Below, piece after piece: positions 57,512 through 64,000 of a DNA stretch of 64,000 bases. The notes under the pieces were generated by a model. The model saw nothing but the letters and a program-made list of their open reading frames with translations. It did not search any database and was not told where the DNA came from. Location of the stretch: positions 248,001 through 312,000 of the forward strand of contig JAFEMH010000925.1 of assembly GCA_022495995.1 (NCBI GenBank). The letters are read 5' to 3'. Within the stretch, counting starts at the first letter, position 1. Each line of letters begins with the position of its first letter. Position numbers and translations under genes: made by a program. The DNA comes from Adenophora triphylla var. japonica (lineage: Eukaryota; Streptophyta; Magnoliopsida; Asterales; Campanulaceae).

Positions 57512-58980
57512 TGTAAGTACCCCAATCTGGATCACCCTCTTCCGAGCACACGGAAAACACCTTAGACTCACACAAACGCAGTCTCGAAGACCTGTGACAC
57601 TCAAAAACCCCCAACCAAACAAGGGAGGGACCTTTCTGGGACAAAAAGGGACAAAAGGACCTTTTAGGAATTTTTCAAAAATTAGAAAAGCAAATGTGGT
57701 CCGTACGGACCTCTTTGCTTTAATGATTACTGAATCCCCTTAAAGTCCAACTTATTCCCTCAAATCCTGGGAAACATCATTACTTGCCTACATGGTTGGT
57801 CCGTACGGACCTTATTGCATGTAAGGTTGGTCCGTACGGACCTCTTTGCTACCAGACATCATCATGGCCAAATCTTCTTAAAGTCCACATATTCCCTCAA
57901 ATTGAGGAAAACCTAAAATTTGGATTACCTACAAGGTCCGTACGGACCTTCTTGCACAAAATCTGGCACTATAAATAGAGGGATCCCCCTTCCTCATTTC
58001 ACACACCTCCCTCTTCTCTCCTCTCCCCCTAGCCTTCTGGCACTCCCTCTAAGTCCTCTCGAGGCACTCCCGACCCCTTTTGGATCATTCTGAGGCCTTC
58101 TGAGCCCCCTTGTGGTGCTCTGAAGCCTCTCCGAGCGCTCCCGCGATGCTCCCGCGCTGCCCCGAGGCACTCTCGAGGTACTCTAAACCCCCTCGTGGTA
58201 CTCCGAGGTCTTGCCTGGTCTTTCCCGAGACGTCCCGGCTCTTTCCGAGTCAAACTGGCAACTTGAACGCACGCCGAACCTCTGCCCGAGTGATCCCTGC
58301 GATCCCAACACACGTCGAACCTCTGCCCGAGTGATCCCTATGATCCCAACGCACGCCGAACCTCTACCCGAATGCAACCTACAATCCCAATGCACGCCGA
58401 AACTCTGTCCCTAGACAACCGGCTCATCCCGAAGCAATCCCGGTCCGTCCCAGAACACTATCCCATCCTCAAACACTATTTCCCAGCAGAAGACAGACAC
58501 GAACCAACATTGGTAAGGCTTCCTTCCTACACTATTTCAATACATTTCAATAAAGCAGTGTACAATGTAGACATCTGATACAACATGCATTTTTAAAAGC
58601 ACATACACACACACACACATAACAGTTAAAGAATATTAGGGGTACCGAAAGACTCGTTTTTACGAGGCAACTCGGGTGAGCTCTAAGATTCTAATATTCT
58701 CTTCCCGAGGAGTCATCTGACCTCCGAACTCATAAATCTCATCACACAAAAACAGTTTATTTTTAAACTGATGCACTTTTTCAATGTTTTGGGCTTAATA
58801 AAAATAGCGTGGCGACTCTACAAGCAAAAACACAGCGAGACACCTCCAACACGCAAAAATGGAACGAGCCAGATGCCGGGGCGCGAACGCGCTATCTCTC
58901 GGATCCGGGCAACTTCCTAAAAAGCGACAATGCGAGATGGCCGGGAACCCGCGCGCGAGCCGGGATCCGGGTAGTTTAAC
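57512..58980 (+). repeat. Gypsy-B 3' LTR
   Basis: Partner of 40572-42015. All four palindromes are intact (57698, 57798, 57829, 57935), and TATAAATAG is at 57970-57978. It ends GGGTAGTTTAA directly before CCTGG. It is preceded by CGCCGAGGGGATTC, a weak polypurine tract. Confidence 0.93.
57698..57955 (+). promoter_or_regulatory. palindromic U3 elements, 3' LTR of Gypsy-B
   Basis: Copies at 57698, 57798, 57829 and 57935 all retain the full GGTCCGTACGGACC palindrome. Spacings 100, 31 and 106 bp are identical to those in the 5' LTR. Confidence 0.85.
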
Positions 58981-58985
58981 CTGGT

Positions 58986-59852
58986 ATTCCTTAATCATTT
59001 CGATCGTTTCCTCAAAGACTGATTTTGCAGCTTCATTCATCATGTCATCACGAAGCATCTCCATCTCCTTCGCGTGTCTCCTACCAACATTCGCAAGTAT
59101 GACTACCCATCTTGAAATCTCCTCATCCTTAAGTTTAATTTCTTCTTTCCTCTCTCTCTCAGCATCTTGAAAATTGACTTTAGATCTTCCTCATATTCTG
59201 TCCTAACCATGTGTAAAGTATCAGCCTTTTCTTTCCACAGCTTGATTTCCTCAGCCATCATCATGACAACCGTTTCAGCCTGTCACCCAAGAAAGCAGCA
59301 TTAGATCAAAAATGTGAAAAGATGTTCAAAACCCTATTAAAGTGGCATATTACCTGGTTCTTTAAAATCTCTTCACTTGGTTCTGCATCTACAACTTGTT
59401 TGCCCCTCTTTCTCTTCATAATCACCTGGGTGTCCACCTTCAAATTCTGCATTAGAGGCAGACTCCCTTCTACCTTCTTCTTCTTGTACCTGGACACGAT
59501 ATCACTCGCTGTAAAGCCGGATTGAGTCACTGAAAAGATGAATATGTTAGCACAAAAGAGGAATAGGAATGAATTCTCCGGAAAAAGTTAAAAGAAATAC
59601 TTATCGAGGAAATTTTCAGAAGGAAAATATGAATGAACTTGCGCCTGGATTAGGGTAAAAATTGACGAAGACCGTGCCTTCCAGGAATAATCTTGGTATG
59701 AAAAGGAAAGACTTACCGTAATATAGGGGAACACCCGAATTGGAAGGGATTCGAAGAGATTTGTTGCTGCTATTAAAGCCATGCCAGAGGCATCCGAGAG
59801 AAGAGCGGTTATAGACTTCTAAGCATACTATAACTCCACAACTTCCTTTCAA
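58986..59852 (-). pseudogene. Gypsy-A antisense gene, 5' portion
   Basis: Minus-strand exons antisense to Gypsy-A gag-pol. They are LRIPSNSGVPLYYGKSFLFI (about 59760-59700), a middle exon with YKKKKVEGSLPLMQNLKVDT near 59485-59430, and after an acceptor near 59280 a coiled-coil exon with EEIKLWKEKADTLHMVRTEY and EMEMLRDDMMNEAAKSVFEE. Gypsy-B inserted after the codons for MIKEYQ. The gene continues at 40571. It is shorter and more decayed than the Gypsy-1 antisense gene. Its intron boundaries are only partly clear. Confidence 0.6.
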
Positions 59853-59961
59853 CCGTCATAAACCTATTATGTAAACAACTCCTTAGAGATGGGAAGACAC
59901 ACATGGCAAAACATTTGACTTTCCGTATCTCACTGGGAAACCCAAATATTTTGGGGGCAAT

Positions 59962-60529
59962 TGTTTTGGGTGAAAAAATTCACTCAGCATGTTGTACACC
60001 TTGAGCATCCACCTTGAGGTAACATCTTACATCTTGAATTAAAGCCTTAAATCATTTTTTGTATACTTCCTGTTTTCGTAGACAAAGTTAGGGATAAATA
60101 GCTATCCTCGCGGACCGCTTTGAGACGCGAGTCAAATGATGTCATTACAACCATAGTATCAACAAAGGAGTAATGACTGCAAACCATCAACAGAAGGCGT
60201 GATTCTAGGCGGAAGAAGAGGGATTGCATTTATGTTGTTATTTCGGTTATATTATTTGTATATAAATAGTCCTTAGAAAAGCACATGTAGACACGTTACA
60301 CTCAATTTTACGTTCTCACTGCACTTTGTATTCGAAACACAAGAAGCTTAATAATACACTTTTGGTTAAGGTAGGCTTTTCCTAAAGCCTCCCGAGGTTT
60401 TCTCGGTGAACGATTGTTCAAAGGTTTTCCTCGTTACATCCTTGTGTCCATCTTGGTTTGAGAATTATATTCCATTTGTACCCAAAGTTCATCAAAGACA
60501 AATTTACTTGTTGAAATTTGTCCAAAACA
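59962..60529 (+). repeat. Gypsy-A 3' LTR
   Basis: Starts TGTTTTGGGTGAAAAAATTC directly after the polypurine tract TTTTGGGGGCAAT (about 59949-59961) and ends GTCCAAAACA. The TATATAAATA box is at 60259-60268. Confidence 0.93.
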
Positions 60530-60534
60530 CTTTT

Positions 60535-60784
60535 CATAGTTGCTAAAGAAGTCTTAGCCTCTCCCGCTTCAACGGTGGCGGTTGAATCGGTATTTAACGT
60601 TGGTGGAAATGTTTTGGATGAAAGACGTTCCCAACTAACAAGTGAAAACTTGAAACATCAACTTTTACTTGGCGATTGGGTTAGAGCGGAAAAAAGGCAA
60701 CAAAACTTGCCTTATGATGAGGATCCATTGGATTCAAGATATCAATACGATGTCGAAGACTCCACGGAAAGTAGTGATGAATGA
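60535..60784 (+). pseudogene. hAT transposase C-terminal dimerisation domain
   Basis: This is the displaced 3' end of the transposase gene. It carries the hATC signature VAKEVLASPASTVAVESVFN, followed by VLDERRSQLTSENLKHQLLL and an acidic tail ending SSDE-stop at 60784. It follows on in meaning from IYPIL at 33323, across the CTTTT duplication and the 27-kb insertion. The last two thirds of the domain are intact. Confidence 0.9.
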
Positions 60785-61447
60785 ATGATGTTTTAGATTA
60801 ATTTTTATTTTAATTAGATTAGTTTAGACTTTAGATTAGGTTTATTTTTATTTAATTGTAATAGTTAGGTTGAGGTAAAGACTCCTAAATATCCCCCTTT
60901 ATTTATAAAAGGGTAAGGTTGATTGTCCCCCTCTTAGTAATTTTATTTTAATTAATAAAATTTAAGGGTACCGTCCCTTTTTACTTTTATATACTTTCGT
61001 TTCTTTTTAAAAAATTAAGTTTTATTTCTTTCAAAATTCATAACTTTTTTTATATAAATATTTGCAAAAATTGTATGTAGTAAACAAAAGTCTAAAATAA
61101 TCTTATTTATCCAAAAAAAATTGAAGAAAATTAAAAGTTAACTTTTTTAAAAAAACTGTTAAGTTTTATTTCTTTCAAAATTCATAACTTTTTATATAAC
61201 TTTTTGCAAAAATGTATGTAATAAACAAAAGTCTAAATTAGTCTTATTTATTAAAAAAAAATTGAAAAAAAAAGTTAAGTTTTTTATTGAACATAACAGA
61301 AACTGTTAAAAAGTTAATTATTTTTTTAAAAAAACTTTCAAAATGTTAACTTTCTTATTCAAAAACTTTTAGAAAATTAACTTTTTCCTTAATTATTTTT
61401 AAATTTGTTAAAAATTTCTGCTAAAAATCTAATTTGAAAAAAACAAA

Positions 61448-61590
61448 AAACCGGTTTAAACCGGTTAACCGGTTAAATCGTCAAACCGTAACCGATTAAG
61501 GGAGTTACACCATTCGGTTCCGGTTTAGGGTTTTGAAGGTTGAAAATTGCCGGTTTAAACCGACTAACCGCCGGTTCGGTATTATTTAAA
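61448..61590. repeat. right subterminal repeats of hAT-2
   Basis: AAACCGGTTTAAACCGGTTA and further CCGGTTT / GACTAACCGCCGG motifs mirror the left cluster. Confidence 0.75.
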
Positions 61591-61600
61591 ATTGCATGAA

Positions 61601-62462
61601 ATAGAATGAAACTCTCGGTAGTATTTATTTATGATCTTAATAATTACAATCAAGTATAAGCTTTATTAAATCCCTATTAGATGAATTGATCAGAGACCTT
61701 TTAACATATACTCCCTCCGACCCACCAAAACTGATACTTATTTCCTTTTTGGTCCGTCCCACCAAAATCGGATATCGCCTAAAATAGCAAAGGAATCTTC
61801 ACTATTTACCCCACGCATTCTCTCTCCTATTTCACTTTTACACTCACAACATTATCTCTCCTAACTATTCCTCCCACTCATTCTCTCTCCTATTTAATTC
61901 TTCATACTCACAACATTTTCTTTCACTTTTTCTCTCACTTACTTTTTCTTAATCCCCGTGCCCAGAAATTTGGTATCAATGTTGGTGGGACGGAGGGAGT
62001 ATTAATACTCTTCGTTCGTCATTTATTTATTATCTTAATAATAACATTCAAGTCTAAGCTTTCTTTAATACGTATTTGATGATCACATACCTCTTTAATT
62101 TAGCTTAAAATATAGTCGGTCATTTATCTATGATCTTAATAATATCATTAAAGTCGGCTTTAGTCCTTTGTTCATGATAACCCTTCTCTATAATAACTTA
62201 TTAAGATAAAGCTCCTTTTTGGTTCAATTAAAAATATATGATAAAGCTCCTTTTATGGATATTGTTGTTTGGGGTAGAATTTTACTTAGTACTGCATTGA
62301 CATCTTGGCTCATATGGTCCTTTAGTATCTTGATTCCTCGGCATCTTTAACATGACACCTTGTTTCTAACAACTTGAAAATGCAGGTTCAACCCTTCTTA
62401 TGCAGATTCAACCGTTCGTATTTTTCAGGGATAATTACTACGCAAGGATCAAAGACCAAGTC
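61601..62462. repeat. diverged ~100-bp repeats interrupted by a MITE
   Basis: Three related segments with GTCATTTATTTATGATCTTA-ATAAT...TTCAAGT-TAAGCTTT lie at about 61618-61700, 62016-62093 and 62118-62165. The first and second are separated by the MITE at 61711-61999. The remaining part to 62462 shows no gene. Confidence 0.6.
61711..61999. mobile_element. Stowaway-type MITE
   Basis: 289 bp with termini CTCCCTCCGACCCACCAAAA and ACATTGATACC-like complement ending GGTGGGACGGAGGGAG, flanked by TA (61709-61710 and 62000-62001). The interior resembles that of 2608-2887 (CATTCTCTCTCCTATTT...ACACTCACAACATT), so both belong to one family. Confidence 0.9.
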
Positions 62463-62881
62463 TGATGCAGTATGATATGGGCTTCAAGGCAAAGAACAAC
62501 AATGAAATAGAGGAGGGTGTCTGAGCTTGAGACGGGTGCCTCATGTAATCCCAGGCGGGCGCCAGGCCATCAGACAGGAACTTCAGCAGGTAACCAACAC
62601 AGAACGGCAGACATCAGAAAATGGGCTTCAGTGCTGATTTGGGCTTGATGTGTTTTATGGGTTTTAGGGTTTTATTAAAATAATTAATTAGGGTTATTTT
62701 TGTAATTCATTACTTATTAATTAGGGATCTAGAATGTTCTAGGGATTAGTATTTAAACAATGTTAGGATTTGAGAAGAGGCAGACTTTGATTTTATGAAA
62801 TAGAAAAGAAAAGCTTGAAGCTTTCGAAATTGTTTCTTGTTTATCGTTCGGTCATTTTAATCTCTAGCCTATTCGGTATTA
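62463..62881 (+). repeat. 5' LTR of the non-autonomous element
   Basis: Matches 63912-64000 closely at its start (TGATGCAGTATGATATGGGC, TGCCTCATGTAAT), with a few differences and one small indel. The inner end is placed by the primer-binding site and is uncertain by 1-3 bases because no CA terminus is present. Confidence 0.8.
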
Positions 62882-62883
62882 TT

Positions 62884-62895
62884 TGGTATCAGAGC
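62884..62895 (+). other. primer-binding site, initiator tRNA-Met
   Basis: TGGTATCAGAGC is a perfect match to the standard plant retrotransposon primer-binding site. Confidence 0.9.
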
Positions 62896-62911
62896 TCCGA
62901 TTCGTATATCA

Positions 62912-63754
62912 ATGGCTGAACGAGGAAGCGTTGCTCGTAGTGGACGTGGTGGTCGATGGAGCAGCCGTGCAGCGGAGCCCCAAGAAGATGACCATTATTA
63001 CAAACGACGCCATCGCAATATCGAGATAGATGAGATATGAAGACGGATTCAAATACTCCAGAACCGCTTGGATCGCAGAGAGAAGCTTCTAGCGAAGAGG
63101 GGTTCAGATCTGGTTGTTTCAGCCGAGGAAACGGAGTACTATCAAGAGGGGATGGATTCCTTCGGCCAAAATCATGGACTTCATGATAGGTATGCAACCA
63201 ACCGTTCGAGGAATGTCGATGAGAGGATCGAACTTCAGGAAATCGAAGGTAAGGCAATTCCTAATGATTCCTTTGATTCTTGGGTAGATACTGTTGGGTT
63301 CAAAGAGAGGTTGTTTGTCGAATCTTCAAGTGAGGAAAATCTTATTGATTGGTCAAAATCCCCTCTGTTTGATGCAAATCCTGAAGATTCGATTGAGTCT
63401 TGGATTGATATTGTTACTGTCTCGGTGAATCCTGAATATCAATCGCCTGTCCAAAGCGGTGTGCTTTCAGTTGAGGCTGAAAACCCTAGTGGTATTTCAA
63501 TGGGAATTGAAAACCAGAAGGATTCTGAGCTTAATGATGGAGGAAAGGATAGTTGTTTCTTTGAACAGGCATCTGAAGTTGCATTGGATGGAGTTGCAGC
63601 TAACACCTACAGTGATGCAGTTGAAAGCCAATTGAGGTGGGAGTTTGAAATTAGTCATCCTTATAAAGACCCCTTTGATGTTGATTGGGTAAATCTTTCG
63701 GCTCCTTGGTTCATCAAGAGATTGATCATTGAATATTTCATCTCAACACAATAG
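62912..63754 (+). pseudogene. gag-like start fused to an unrecognised acidic ORF
   Basis: ATG at 62912 encodes MAERGSVARSGRGGRWSSRA, a Gly/Arg-rich start typical of gypsy gag. A TGA at 63038 lies in the same frame and probably arose from CGA. The frame continues RRIQILQNRLDRREKLLAKR (a short coiled coil) and on to a stop at 63752. The downstream ~200 residues are acidic and not recognised as gag or pol. They contain repeats of a short motif: NDSFDSWVDTVGF, EENLIDWSKSPLF, PEDSIESWIDIVTV. Function is unknown; it could be a captured host segment or a diverged gag. Confidence 0.55.
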
Positions 63755-63911
63755 AGCGATTGGATGGATGTTGTCACGAAGGCATTGAAGTTTAGAGTTC
63801 GTCAAGGGTACATAATTCCTTTTGCAGATGGAGTTTGAATCTTCCGGGCTATCATCATAGTGTTCCTATCGAGGGTATTAACTCGAGGACGAGTCTTTTC
63901 TAAGGAGATGA

Positions 63912-64000
63912 GGATGATGCAGTATGATATGGGCTTCAAGGCAGCAACAACAACGAAACAGATGAGGGTGTCTGAGCTTGAGGCGGGCGCCTCATGTAAT
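63912..64000 (+). repeat. 3' LTR of the non-autonomous element, partial
   Basis: Repeats the first ~89 bases of the 5' LTR. The rest and the target duplication lie outside the window. Confidence 0.85.

Larger units (their letters stand above)
40572..58980 (+). mobile_element. Gypsy-B: 18.4-kb Tat/Ogre-like element with two antisense genes
   Basis: LTRs lie at 40572-42015 (1,444 bp) and 57512-58980 (1,469 bp), with a perfect duplication CCTGG (40567-40571 and 58981-58985). Plus strand: primer-binding site, leader, truncated gag, then protease with G-patch, RT, two RNase H domains and integrase to 49490. Minus strand: a DUF7745-like gene and a PMD gene at 50274-55184. A 2-kb tandem-repeat-rich 3' region precedes the LTR. 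Size, primer-binding site and G-patch suggest the Ogre side of Tat. The gag capsid is missing and pol has four in-frame stops. Confidence 0.92.
33329..60529 (+). mobile_element. Gypsy-A: Tat-type Ty3/gypsy element, split by Gypsy-B
   Basis: LTRs lie at 33329-33902 (574 bp) and 59962-60529 (568 bp), with a perfect target duplication CTTTT (33324-33328 and 60530-60534). Without Gypsy-B it is about 8.8 kb. Gag-pol is on the plus strand (33950-39461). A partial antisense gene follows, and Gypsy-B has inserted within it. The two LTRs differ by scattered substitutions and short indels, more than those of Gypsy-1 or the copia. All major frames are broken. Confidence 0.93.
30661..61600 (+). mobile_element. 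second hAT element, formerly autonomous, split by Gypsy-A
   Basis: Both termini are dense in ACCGGTT-type subterminal repeats (30680-30852 and 61448-61590). The outer ends align as inverted repeats around GGCCAATTTATGAAT / ATGCAATTTTAAAT. Between them lie a BED zinc finger and the hAT transposase core (31383-33328) and the C-terminal dimerisation domain (60535-60784), separated by the 27-kb Gypsy-A insertion. Without the insertion the element would be about 3.7 kb. Exact outer ends and the 8-bp duplication are not resolved. Confidence 0.75.
62463..64000 (+). mobile_element. non-autonomous LTR retrotransposon (LARD-like), truncated by window end
   Basis: A ~418-bp 5' LTR starts TGATGCAGTATGATATGGGC at 62463. 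The initiator-Met primer-binding site TGGTATCAGAGC is at 62884-62895. The 3' LTR starts with the same bases at 63912 and runs out of the window. Just before it, ACTCGAGGACGAGTCTTTTC + TAAGGAGATGAGGA resembles the pol end and polypurine tract of plant gypsy elements. Only ~1 kb lies between the LTRs, with a gag-like start and no protease, RT or integrase. It must rely on a helper element. Confidence 0.8.

Noticed and set aside
1..64000. Endogenous pararetrovirus (caulimovirid) segments
   Set aside because: All RT-bearing segments are associated with LTRs, target duplications and integrase domains of gypsy or copia type. No movement-protein or coat-protein-like block was seen.
1..64000. tRNA or rRNA genes
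   Set aside because: No cloverleaf-like A-box/B-box pair or rRNA-like conserved block was noticed; tRNA-like matches are the retrotransposon primer-binding sites only.

Overview
The window is plant nuclear DNA, almost certainly eudicot, and it is a transposon-dense intergenic block. I found no host gene I would defend, no rRNA or tRNA gene and no CRISPR array. Nearly all the coding sequence belongs to LTR retrotransposons (three Ty3/gypsy elements of the Tat/Ogre type, a truncated relative of one of them, one Ty1/copia element and one non-autonomous LTR element) and to hAT DNA transposons. MITEs and short tandem repeats fill much of the rest.

Layout. 1-1672: a probable minus-strand LTR fragment. 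1755-2529: a long-TIR foldback element. 2608-2887: a Stowaway-type MITE. 3329-3781: a MULE-like MITE with a 9-bp target duplication. 4011-4743 and 17571-18230: one ~186-bp tandem array split by Gypsy-1 (4744-17570, minus strand, TSD ATTAT). 19134-~23040: a truncated plus-strand sister of Gypsy-1. 23912-30005: a hAT element (TSD TTTAGAAG) that carries a pentatricopeptide-repeat gene fragment; a 247-bp hAT MITE and then a 5.1-kb copia element (TSD GACAC) inserted into it. ~30661-~61600: a second, once autonomous hAT element whose transposase gene is cut by Gypsy-A (33329-60529, TSD CTTTT). Gypsy-A is in turn cut by Gypsy-B (40572-58980, TSD CCTGG), so this is a three-level nest with both retroelement target duplications still perfect. 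61711-61999: another TA-flanked MITE. 62463-end: a non-autonomous LTR element with a gag-like start and no pol, running off the window.

How the parts work together. Each Tat-type element has LTRs, a primer-binding site, gag-pro-RT-RNaseH-archaeal-type RNaseH-integrase on one strand, and an additional gene on the opposite strand between pol and the 3' LTR. In Gypsy-1 the antisense gene has its own TATA box and a 5'-UTR intron. Gypsy-B carries two tandem antisense genes: an uninterrupted 507-codon DUF7745-like ORF and a five-exon plant-mobile-domain (PMD) gene. The most interesting feature is a 14-bp palindrome, GGTCCGTACGGACC, with a TCTTTGC tail. It occurs four times upstream of the TATA box in each Gypsy-B LTR and twice upstream of each Gypsy-B antisense gene. 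In all four settings a pair of copies is spaced exactly 31 bp apart (about three helical turns), which looks like one cis-regulatory module controlling the LTR promoter and both antisense genes. All pol genes in the window are broken, so none of these elements is autonomous as it stands.
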